This document shows positions 11,313-20,971 of a DNA stretch of 64,000 nucleotides, one piece after another. The notes beneath the pieces are model-generated. The model was not told the origin of the DNA, made no database searches, and was given only the letters and a program-made list of their open reading frames with translations. Source of the DNA: Boesenbergia rotunda. Lineage: Eukaryota > Streptophyta > Magnoliopsida > Zingiberales > Zingiberaceae. Each line of letters starts with the position of its first letter. Positions within the stretch are counted from its first letter, which is position 1. The stretch covers positions 27,290-91,289 of the forward strand of contig JAGFNQ010009434.1 of assembly GCA_024364735.1 (NCBI GenBank), in the 5' to 3' direction. The translations under genes were made by a program, and so were the position numbers.

Positions 11313-12376
11313 GGTTACACATATTGACTTAGCTGGACGGCTTCGGTACGGTGAAGGGTGACATGAAGACAAGCTGGAGGCTTGTGTGCACCCGAGGGAC
11401 CTTGGTATAGCATGGATGATGAGCCGAGGGGCGCGGACTTCGAGGCATGCGTGAAGGATAGCATGGAGGTAAGCTGGAGGCTTGTGTGCATCCGAGGGAC
11501 GGGAACCGAAGACGAAGAGGGCGCGAAGGCAACAGTCAAGGCTGCTGGTGAAGAGTCAGATAAGTCATGAAGGGACGAGAGCCGAGGGAGGAAGACTCCA
11601 AGGGCAAGCCGGGAAGTGGACTTCAATGGCACACGTGAAGTGTGGCATAAAGGCAAGCCAAGGGACGGCTTGTGTGCGCATCCGAGGGACGATAGCCGGT
11701 GGAAGAAGACTTCAAGGGGCAAGTCAAGGGAGTGGACTTGAAGGCACACATGGAGAAGGGTCTTCGGAGTGAGTAGGAGTGTGTTTGTAAGCTGGGCAGT
11801 CGACTGGGAATATAACAGTCGACTGCCAGCAAGCACAGAAACTCACAGAAGGTTTCTGACCCGAGACTAGTCAACTGCCCTGGGAGCTGTCGACTGGTAA
11901 GCCCAAAAACTAGCCATTGAGAGAGTCGTTGGCTAGCTAGTTGAGTGGGACCAGTCGCCTGGTAAATGATCAGTCGACTAGTGGCGAGGGTTTCAATGTT
12001 GAGTTCTATTTAGAGAACTCGGGTTGAGCTGAGAACTCTTGACGAAACAAGCTTGGTTAAGGCTTGTTAGTAGTCTTTAGAGCTCAGAGGTGTACTCAAG
12101 GTTGTGGCGAGGTTTCTCCACCCATAAAGAGCTACACGAGCTAGTCGGAGGGCATCCGGGGAGTGATCCGCCGAAGGATCGAGAGATCGTCCACCACACG
12201 GATTGTCGTGGAGTAGGAGTCTTCATCTCCGAACCACGTAAATAGGTTTGTTAGCGTTTGTTTGTGTTTATTGTTATTATTTCCGCTTGCGCACTAACAC
12301 TTGTAGGAAGAATAAATCGAAAATTGCTATTCGCCCGCCCCCCGCCCCCCCTCTAGCAAGGCGTATCGATCTAACA
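11313..12376 (+). repeat. LTR A3, A-type LTR lacking its first ~130 bp
   Basis: The sequence from GGTTACACATATTGACTTAG onward aligns with the interior of the solo LTR at 15418-16343 (for example ACGGTGAAGG, GCTGGAGGCTTGTGTGC). It ends CGATCTAACA, like other A LTRs. The missing start corresponds to everything before the TGTGCAGGTT position. It joins LTR B at 11312/11313 with no visible target duplication, consistent with insertion of B followed by deletion. The run of Gs and Cs near 12335-12352 is the common C/G tract before the LTR end. Confidence 0.75.
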
Positions 12377-13620
12377 ACTGCCACAAGTTGCCTTCTCTAG
12401 ATTTTGCTGGGAAGACTGGAATGTCCTCTCAATGATCATCCTAACTTTTGAGATTTGACAGATGCCCCAGAAGTACCCTGAGTTGATTGACTCTGACTGC
12501 CACGCTTTAGTCCCGTGGTCTGCAGCTAATGAGTTTGAGTTGTACCCTGAGTCACGTGCTTACCTTCTTTCTATCCCCGTAAACCCTCTTCTTGGCCATC
12601 TCGATAAGAAGGGCCTAGTCTGATGCCTCTCGGTAAAATGTTGTGCCCAAACCAGCATTCAAACCTGAATATATCTAGTTAGTCCTTGAATAAACTGCTG
12701 CATCCACTCTCTATCCTCTGCAATAAGCTACGGGTAGTACTCGACTAACCAGCTAAACCCCGCGTTATATTGCATAATAGTACGATCTCCCTACCGAAGA
12801 CTCAAAAACTCCTGTCGTTTAGTCATTTGATACACCGCCGGAATGTACTGGCTCTTTAATGACACCCAGAAAGTGGCCCAGGTGATATGCTACCGCCGAT
12901 GACCATACTCTTCATAGCCCACAAAGTGGTAGCCTCGTAATGCAGATGATCGACATCAAGCTCTGCCCTCTCCAGTCTATGCATGTGATACAGCGAAAAA
13001 TAACCTCCATGGTCTCGATCCAAGAGTGGGTGACACCTGGATCTGGTCCTCGATGGAATAGGATAAGTCGACCCTTTACGGGCGCTGCTAAGATAGGGAT
13101 CCATGATCTATTCAAAGGCCAGCCCATAGGAGCCGCAGATACCACAAGTGGTATTGCTGGAAACGCTATCTTGACACCATAGGTGGTATTGCTAACCATA
13201 CTGCGGGAGGAATGATGGAAAGTACTGGAGTAGATGCCATGGGTGGAACTGTTGTATATACCGAAGTAGGTATCATGAGTGGCACTATGTTACATACTAT
13301 AGGTGGTAACCCTGGCGAAACTGTGAAAATCACTGAATTAGGTGCCATGTTGAAACTGTGGGAACCGATAATAGAAATGGGGAAGAAACCCCCACTGGTT
13401 GGGGATCTTGCTATTCTTAAGTGACAAGTGTTGCCTTAGTCGGTCTCTTCGAAGACCTTGCCACCAGATCGACCGTCTCAACCCTCACTAACCCACGTGC
13501 TTGCCTAGGTGGTCGTCCCTGACCACCATGTCTGGGAGGTTGAGTCAAACTCAATACGATGAGACATCCAGCTAAGACAGTACCAAATATCATGAAAAAT
13601 TAAGTCTACCAATCTTTACC
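12377..13620 (-). pseudogene. Ty3/Gypsy gag, degenerate, minus strand
   Basis: Reading leftward, an N-terminal PPRHGGQGRPPRQARGL-type basic stretch lies near 13500-13550. A proline/valine-rich stretch follows, then the retrotransposon gag core: WATFWVSLKSQYIPAVYQ, QEFLSLR, YNAGFSWLVEYYP and REWMQQFIQGL (about 12650-12870). Stops and frameshifts break it repeatedly, for example after SLR and after EYYP. It ends at 12376 where LTR A3 begins, and nothing downstream (protease, RT) is present. With the primer-binding site at 13807-13825 it fits the start of a minus-strand chromovirus-like element whose 5' LTR lies to the right. Confidence 0.75.
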
Positions 13621-13806
13621 AATTTATCTATTTGTCGCCTAGATGTCCCGTCGCCACTAAGTCACAAAGTTCTACCACGTCGAGAAAACGACTTTGAAAT
13701 AAAATTCGTAAAACTCTAAAACACCAAAAGTGACAAGCATCGAAAAATCGATCTTTGATTCCTACTAAACTCCATACAAATCTGTAAATACCCAAGTTTA
13801 CTGGCC

Positions 13807-13825
13807 AACCTGGCTCTAATATCAA
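13807..13825 (-). promoter_or_regulatory. Gypsy primer-binding site, tRNA-iMet type, mutated
   Basis: The minus strand reads TTGATATTAGAGCCAGGTT, close to the standard TTGGTATCAGAGCCAGGTT complementary to the 3' end of plant initiator tRNA-Met (two changes). It lies between the gag remnant and an LTR of the TGTCACGCCCC family. A copy of that tRNA gene starts 29 bp to the right. Confidence 0.75.
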
Positions 13826-13854
13826 ATAAATTAGTATTAAATAAAATTTATATA

Positions 13855-13926
13855 ATCAGAGTGGCGCAGCGGAAGCGTGGTGGGCCCATAACCCACAGGT
13901 CCGAGGATTGAAACCTCGCTCTGATA
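13855..13926 (+). tRNA. Initiator tRNA-Met (CAT)
   Basis: The 72-nt cloverleaf is complete. The acceptor stem is ATCAGAG/CTCTGAT with A1:U72, followed by a discriminator A. A D-arm is present, GTGGG/CCCAC is the anticodon stem and CCCATAA the loop, so the anticodon is CAT. The T-loop begins ATTGAAA with A in place of the usual T54, an initiator hallmark, as are the three G:C pairs closing the anticodon stem. Compared with the usual plant iMet the T-stem is CGAGG/CCTCG instead of CCAGG/CCTGG, a paired change that keeps the helix. CCA is not encoded. TTTT at 13931-13934 could terminate Pol III. Whether it is expressed is unknown: it lies inside a retrotransposon LTR. Confidence 0.88.
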
Positions 13927-13974
13927 AATCTTTTGATATTTCTTTTTCAATTGATGTCTCAGCATTGATTTAAT

Positions 13975-14793
13975 CTAGGGGTGAGTAAAAGATCAAATTT
14001 TCTAGATTTTTCTAAGACCAATTAAGAATTTATAGGGATGAAAAAGATTTATCGGGGTTATTCTAATTAATGAGGAGAAGTTATTTAATTAATATTCATT
14101 TTATATATTTCCCTTTAAACCATTTTCTTTTCCTAACCTTATTTGGTCGATCCCTTCTTCTTCTTCTTTTCCCCTCTCATCGATTTTCCCTCTCCCTTCT
14201 CACGATCGTCGACCCCCATCACTCCTTCCCGATCCATCAACCCTCTCCCCAATCGCCACTCTCCGTCGTCATTTGTCGATGGTCATAGCTTGAGGATGCC
14301 GACCGAGCTAGAGGAGGTCATGAGGAGGGACTGTTTTGTCATGGATCGTCGCTCCCCCTCACGCTGAAGTCACAACCATCGACTAGGGGTGAGTAAAAGA
14401 TCAAATTTTCTAGATTTTTCTAAGACCAATTAAGAATTTATAGGGATGAAAAAGATTTATCGGGGTTATTCTAATTAATGAGGAGAAGTTATTTAATTAA
14501 TATTCATTTTATATATTTCCCTTTAAACCATTTTCTTTTCCTAACCTTATTTGGTCGATCCCTTCTTCTTCTTCTTTTCCCCTATCATCGATTTTCCCTC
14601 TCCCTTCTCACGATCGTCGACCCCCATCACTCCTCCTTCCCGATCCATCAACCCTCTCCCCAATCGCCGCTCTCCGTCGTCATTTGTCGATGGTCATAGC
14701 TTGAGGATGCCGACCGAGCTAGAGGAGGTCATGAGGAGGGACTGTTTTGTCATGGATCGTCGCTCCCCCTCACGCTGAAGTCACAACCATCGG
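13975..14793. repeat. Direct tandem duplication of about 408 bp
   Basis: Copy 1 (13975-14382) and copy 2 (14383-14793) both start CTAGGGGTGAGTAAAAGATC and end at CACAACCATCG. By eye they differ only at a C/A, a 3-bp CTC/TCC insertion and an A/G, so identity is about 99% and the duplication is recent. Each has a ~70-aa open frame with a pyrimidine-rich coding bias that I do not regard as a gene. Confidence 0.93.
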
Positions 14794-15417
14794 CTACTAT
14801 CGAGAGTGCTGTTGATTGCCCCATCTTTCCAAATCTTTGTTCAATCACTACCAAGTCGTTCCCTCCTTGAGCCGACACCACCGTTTGTCACGCCCTGAGG
14901 AGCTGCTTGTCCGATACTGACCAGATTGTCACTCCCTCGACCTGGCGGACAATTTGGAAAAACCTAACCTTTACGACCACCTCAGTCGCTTGTACCGCAA
15001 CCTATAGGGCTGGAACAAGCATCTGAATAACAAGAAAATGAAAACGATGATAAAAGTTGCGTACCTGTATGACTTACGATAAAATACACAGAACGAAGGT
15101 CTCCATGACACATAAAAGTACAACCATATTGAAAATAATGCAACGGAATTGCAAATGAAAATACCACTGAAGAACGAATGAATAGGGGTACCAACATGTA
15201 CCCACAAACATATACAGATAAATGATGAAATCGTCTCAACGCACGTAAAATGGGACAGGCTGCCGGGCACTCCAGTCGATCATCCTGAAATAAAAACAAG
15301 GAGTTAATAGGGTGAGTTTACAGTACTCAGTAAATATCTCATAAGATATGCAAGATAGTCTAAGCTAGCAATAGTAAGGCAGGCTATCGAACTAACACAT
15401 GTACCGACAATGATAAG

Positions 15418-16343
15418 TGTTAGTATCTTTGCCCTAGCTAGAGGGGGGGAATAGCGTTTCTTTGATTCTTTCAACCTACGTTGTTAGTTTGCACAGCGGA
15501 AATACAAGATAATAAAACTAACAACAAAGAACAAACGCTAACAAACCGTATTTAGTTGGTATCCACCCCGGCCGGGTGGCTAATCCAACAATCCGTCGGT
15601 GGATCATTCCCCGGATAACCTCCGGCTATCACGTGTCGCTCCTTGTGGGTGGAGAAACCTCACCACAACACCTTGGACGCTTTGTGAACACAGTAGACTA
15701 CTAACCGGCTTTACCCAAGCAGATTTCGTCAAGAAATCCCAGCCCGATCGAGTCCCCCTTTAAATAGACTCGGGCTGGAAATCACGCCACCAGTCGACTG
15801 CCCCCAGGGCAGTCGACTGGTGCTAGCCAAATTCGACCGTTGACACTCCAACATTCGAATTTGCCAGCTCACCAGCCACCTACCAGTCGACTGCCCCCAG
15901 GGCAGTCGACTGGTACCCTGCTGATCCCTTCCCGAGTACATTCACACAGCACTGAATCCTCACGACTCGACTGACTCCTCTTCCGCAGCCTCGACTGTTG
16001 CCTTCGCGCCCTCTTCATCTTCGGCCCTCGTCCCTCGGATGCGCACGCAAGCCTCCAGCTTGCATCCATGCCACCCTTCACGTACGTCTCGAAGTCCGCG
16101 CCCATCAGCTCATCGTCCCTGCACTCCAAGGTCCCTCAGATGCGCACACAAGCCTCCAGCTTGCCTCCATGCCATCCTTCACCGTACTGAGGTCGTCCAG
16201 TCAAGTCCATATGCGTACCTATACAACCTGCACACTCAACATACGCATATCAAATACACAAGGGTAAACCTAACTTAAACCCTTTGCCCAAACATCAAAA
16301 CCCATGGTCACACCGGACCATCTTAGGGCCGATTGCTCCAACA
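15418..16343 (-). mobile_element. Solo LTR of the A family with exact target duplication
   Basis: On the plus strand it reads TGTTAGTATCTTTGCCC...GATTGCTCCAACA, the reverse complement of an A-type LTR. ATAAG occurs on both sides (15413-15417 and 16344-16348), an exact 5-bp target duplication, so both ends are certain and it arose by LTR-LTR recombination after a full insertion. It carries two long hairpins built from CAGTCGACTG (15789-15821 and 15881-15915). Confidence 0.95.
15789..15915. repeat. Two perfect inverted repeats with CAGTCGACTG arms in LTR A
   Basis: The first (15789-15821) has 15-bp arms around CCA. The second (15881-15915) has 16-bp arms around CCA, starting TACCAGTCGACTGCCC. 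They lie about 60 bp apart. Weaker versions are at 5984-6087, 11790-11975, 50380-50525 and 53815-54005 in other A LTRs. Confidence 0.9.
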
Positions 16344-16907
16344 ATAAGTACAACTAATATAACTAATAGAGAGCCATACCAGTGTGGTGGGGTCGTCAGG
16401 GCATAAAGGTATCCTGTATGTGCATGTCAATCATATGCAGCATCCAAGTATAGTAAGCACGGGCAAATGCGAAATATGCGTATGCACATGGTGCAATGAC
16501 ATGATCACCTCTATCGTCAGTCAGACATTGTCACCTATGTACGGGAGGAAGCTGAGTGGATGCCACCCTCAGACGTAGAGCTGTGACTACCATCAGTACT
16601 CTATCATCACTGCTCTTGAGCGATCAAGTAGACGGGATGCTGTCGGTGTAACAATCCTACCCCATGACCTATCTGGGGGATATCTCTATCTGAATGTTAC
16701 CTCCCTGCCGAAGTAACACCCCTACCCCAGGTCATCTCTGGAGGATATCTTCATCTGAGTATTACCCCTACCCCATGTATATATATGGGGGAGAGTCCTC
16801 TCTCTCTCATCTCCTGGTATATGGACTACTCGAGGAGGAACTCTACCTGCTACCACGCTCTGATTCACTAACCCATGAGTGCATGAGCATGACAGCACAG
16901 AGCACAC

Positions 16908-17437
16908 TAGAGCTGTCAAACGGGCCAACCCGTGGCGGGACGAGTCAGCCCATGGCGAGCCAGCCATTTGGCGGGGCGGGTCGACCCGTCACCTAGGCGG
17001 GTTGAAAAATCCCCAACCCAACCCAATCCAAGGCGGGCCGTGGGTTAGGCGGGCCAACTCGCGGGCCCATCAAAATATTTTTAAAAATTAAAAAATTTAA
17101 AAAAAATCATATATTTAGATTTCATCAATCAAATATATTAAGAAATATATTTTTTAAATATAAATGGATACAAACGAGTACTCATATGATGGAAAATATT
17201 ATTTTTTATTTCAAAATAATAACAAAAAAATAATAATAAATTGTCATAAAACATAACTAACATGTGATTCTCAACTCGCGGGCTAACCCAAGCCCATTGC
17301 GGGCCGACCCGTGCGGGTCGCGGCCTAGGCGGGTTGGCCCGCGACGGGCTTGGGTTGCTTAAATTCTAACCCAACCCGCTTAAATTGATTGGCGGGGCAG
17401 GCCAACCCGACAGGCCCAACCCAAATTGACAGCTCTA
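16908..17437. mobile_element. hAT-type MITE, 530 bp
   Basis: The terminal inverted repeats are TAGAGCTGTCAA and TTGACAGCTCTA. The exact 8-bp target duplication GAGCACAC is at 16900-16907 and 17438-17445, as expected for hAT. Both subterminal regions are rich in GGGCC/GGCGGG words of opposite orientation; the centre is A/T-rich and non-coding. It is inserted in LTR C1. Confidence 0.93.
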
Positions 17438-17935
17438 GAGCACACTACCCATACTCCATCAACCACTAACCCATGAGTGGTCGTATGGGTAGGTCAGCTA
17501 TGACTGTTGACCTGACTCGCCCACAAGGGGGCCCCTGGTCGACAGTGATGCACAGTGCATGATGATGCATGACACTAGTCAAACAACATCCACTATCTAG
17601 TCCACCTTTATCAACATGATATGCAAGAATCATAGATAATGCACCGTAGCCTGAGTCCTAAAGGTATAGTATCACATGCTAGGTCTAGCATAAACAATAT
17701 CAGCAAAAGGTAGAACAGGTATATAACAAAACATTACCCTATCGCTAAACATAGCATATCAAGCATATAATCTATAACTAATACAGAAGATAAGTCAGAG
17801 GTACCCGCCTCGAAAATAAGAAGCTCGTGCGACGAGAACCCCCCATCCAAAATAATATCCGCGACGCATGATCTACGTCAATGTCCTGCATCAAAACAAA
17901 TATAACTTAGCTAATTTTATACTTTTATTAAATGG

Positions 17936-18050
17936 CCTAACCCAACCAACCAAGGTTAGGTTCAGATTAGGTCTAACCCAAACCTAACCCAATCAACCAA
18001 GATTGGGTTCAGATTAAGTCCAACCTAACCCAATCAACCAAATCTAATCA
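17936..18050. repeat. AACCCAAYCAACCAA-rich short repeat
   Basis: Two to three imperfect units combine CCTAACCCAATCAACCAAG with GGTTCAGATTAGGT-type words. They sit inside LTR C1. Confidence 0.6.
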
Positions 18051-18703
18051 ATTACACCAAGGATTACCAACCGAATCATCCCAAAGAAATCTAAGAACAA
18101 TTTCCTAACCGAAACCAGGCTCCAATCAAAATCCAGCATAATTCCAAATAAGACAAAATCTCATAGCTACCTAAGAACATCCCGGAACAGATCAAACCAT
18201 AACGATCAAACGTTTTGCCTTAAATTCATGCTAACCACCTATACCATAATCTCAAACTCAGAAGTACCTGATGGTAGCCCACAACGAGTGTTACGATGAG
18301 CCTCAAATTTGAATTTATAAATTGAAAACCCTTAGCTCACAAAACTAAATGTAGTATAGGGGGTCTCAAGTCGTATTTTTCCAAGGACTAGTTAAGAATG
18401 CTTAACTCAAGCTAGATTTTGTCGTTTTCTGTTTTGGGTTTTCAAATGAAATGGGTGTTTTTGCGAAAATGGATGAAATAACAGTTTGAAACAAAATGAA
18501 TTCAATTAAATTAAAAAATAACTAGAAAATTATGGAAACTACACTTATCCCTATTTGAAAACTAAGCAATTCAATTTGAAATTATAAGATTGAAATGCAA
18601 GACTAAAATTGAATGCAAGAAGTTTGTAACTAAGCTGCAGAATTGTAAAGTCTGAAATAAAACATGCTAAGGAAACAGGATTGAAATGTAGCTGAGATCT
18701 CTT

Positions 18704-18800
18704 CCTGATCGGTCAATAGACCGATCAGATACTTACCTGATCAGTCAACATACCGATCAGATACTAGCCTGATCGGTCAAACAGACCGATCAGATACTGT
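18704..18800. repeat. Three 32-bp units with CTGATCGGTC...GACCGATCAG palindromes
   Basis: Units start at 18704, 18736 and 18768. Each runs CCTGATCGGTC, a short spacer, then ACCGATCAGATACT. Each unit is itself an inverted repeat of about 10-bp arms. Confidence 0.85.
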
Positions 18801-20971
18801 GATGTGAATTGATACAAACTGAAACAACAAGGAACTGAATTCAGAAATGAAATTTACAGAAAATTGATATCAGATCAGTCCCTTAATCCAAGATCCTTCT
18901 TGCCGTCACACAAGAACCAGCTAGAAACCCTCTAGCTCGACAAATCAACAGAGAATTGACTTCCGTGAGTAGTTTAGCTTCAGCTTGGTGTTCTAGCTGA
19001 ATTCTCCTTCAGATCTCTTCCTCCTTGATAAGTTGGATTGCGAATTCGGCTCAGAGATCCTCAGAAGCTCTCTAAGAACCCCTCTAATTGCTTCGATAGC
19101 TCCGGTCGATGAAGGATGACAATCAAACAGGAATCGATCAGAAGAAGCAGAGCCCTCGGCGAAACCCTCACCTGAGCCCTTTCAGCGACGAGATTGCTTG
19201 CAAACTTCACCGGAAATCTTCCTCTATAATTCGAGAACTTGAAATGAGCTTGGATCTGATGTAGTCACGCGGATCGGAGAAGAAAACGCTAAGAAATTGA
19301 AGAACAGATGAAGAACTCGTGACACCCCCGCTCTGTTGAGGAGTTTCTGATTAAATTAACTCCAATTCAAATTGAACGGCTATGATCATCCCCGCTTAAT
19401 CCAAATGTCAGATCATCTTGGATTGAAACCAATCTTTCTAGATCTCCATCAATGGTCAGGATCTTCTTCTCCTTAGCTTGGATCGATCAGATCTGCAACG
19501 AATGGCTCGGATTGCCCTTCCTTTTGAATGGACGGTTTAGACTCCTCTCGAGCTTGATCCAATGACTAGATGACTTCTGATTTGGACCAAAACTTCATAT
19601 ATTGATCTGTGGTCTTGATTTACTCTACCTTGAGCTCGGATTGATCAAGAGATAAAAGATGGCTCAGATCTCCCCATGTCTTGATTGGACGACCCATGTT
19701 CCTCTATTGCTTGATCATCTTGATTAGAGCCAAGTTTGACTCAAATTCGATCTAATCTGATCTAGGTCCATGATCATTTGAAGCCTGCAAAATTATATTC
19801 AAATTTTAATGCCAAAACATCTCAAATATAATAAGAATTGCATCCAAAGCTAAAATAGCAATAACTTATGGAACCTAGTGTAAATGCAAGATTAAGCATA
19901 CAAAAGGGATCAGAACATGGGTTTAAGAGCCTAAATTAATTATCAAAATGGTAATTATCAGTACCTATCCCTAATCAAATGGCGAGGAGGAGTTCTATAG
20001 TCGATCTAAAACAGAGCAATAGGAATCAAAAATCTAAACTCAAATCATCCTAAGCACATGATCTACAAATCTTACACGAAGAATTAGGAACTTGAACAAC
20101 ACAGAGCACACGCATGAACCAGTTTGATTAGAAGACATCGCAGCCAAAATCCCCAATCACAATATCTAATCTAATCCCCCAAACAGATCAAAAAACCAAC
20201 TACAAATCCACCATGAACAAACTGAGCCAAAAACTCCTTCACGACTCGTATCAGATCCAACTTCCCAATTCAAACAATGAGATCAATCTCCAAACAGAAC
20301 AATGGGAAAAACATCAGAATAGCACAACACCGAGCCACAATAGAGAATAGTAAGGACTCCTATCAGAACTCCAAATCCTATTCAAGAAAACAAATCCAAT
20401 TTATAGTTATTGATCCAACATGATAACAACCTAAGAACTCATCTACAAGAAACCTAAATCCTTACCTGAAAATGTGGTTGGCGGATACAGCCAAAACCAG
20501 ATTGGGTGCTCACAACCCACCAGGAGATAGATCCACTACTCTGACTCTCCCAGAAACTCTAAAGAAAACCCGGAGAAAGAGAAGGATCTGAACTATGCTC
20601 GCCCTCATGATTTACGGCGATCTAAGATGAGGAAGAAACCAAACTCTATGAAATACTTACCTAATCACCAACACCTTTTCGTCTGGTGGGAGATCAAGCC
20701 TTGGTTGAGGTATGAGAGAAATTCTTTGGCGCCGACGTGAACAATAGGGAGGGAGAGGGAGAGGGCGAGAGATAGAGAAGATTGTGGTCGCGCGAGGAGA
20801 AAAGGCTCTGGTTTCGGGCTTCGCGAACTACCGCAGGGGAAAAGAAATGAGATTAATTAAAGGGTTGGTCTTTTGCAAACCCCCCCCCTGAACTTGTGAT
20901 ATTTACTTTACACCCTTAAGTCAGCCCTTCTTGCCTTTAAGCCCTCCAAGTTTTCCTATTTTTAACACGTT

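Larger units (their letters stand above)
13827..14885 (-). repeat. Left (3') piece of the Gypsy 5' LTR, minus strand
   Basis: This stretch lies between the Gypsy primer-binding site and the inserted LTR C1. By position it is the U5 end of the LTR whose other piece is 20972-23763. Support is indirect: CGTT flanks C1 on both sides (14882-14885 and 20968-20971), and the primer-binding site sits at its left end. It contains the tRNA-iMet gene and a 408-bp duplication. Its terminal sequence does not resemble the TTTAACA ends of the other family members, so its last part may have been replaced. Confidence 0.45.
14886..20967 (+). repeat. LTR C1, long Gypsy-type LTR with two later insertions
   Basis: It starts TGTCACGCCCTGAGGAGC and ends CTATTTTTAACA. 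It matches LTR C3 (55804-59410) in the same orientation: a multi-kb sequence with stretches such as CACTACCCATGAGTG-type words near 16600-16900 and 17440-17480, ACCCGCCTC at 17800, and the tail AAGCCCTCCAAGTTTTCC near 20940. Removing the solo LTR A (15418-16343) and the hAT MITE (16908-17437) leaves about 4.6 kb. Flanking CGTT on both sides is a possible target duplication. No gag or pol is inside, so it reads as a solo LTR. The part 17450-20640 holds no supported gene. Confidence 0.7.

Noticed and set aside
5494..12376. A single intact retrotransposon with A-type LTRs at both ends
   Set aside because: The flanks CTCCC and ACTGC do not match, and LTR B lies between with its own polypurine tract.
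13855..13926. tRNA sequence as the head of a SINE
   Set aside because: The cloverleaf is perfect, a TTTT terminator follows at once, and no tRNA-unrelated body or tail was seen.
14070..14778. Pairs of ~72-aa frames with identical N-termini
   Set aside because: They are duplicated only because of the 408-bp tandem repeat; no protein family is recognised.
18704..18800. CRISPR-like short repeat array
   Set aside because: There are only three contiguous units without unique spacers, in a plant nuclear LTR.
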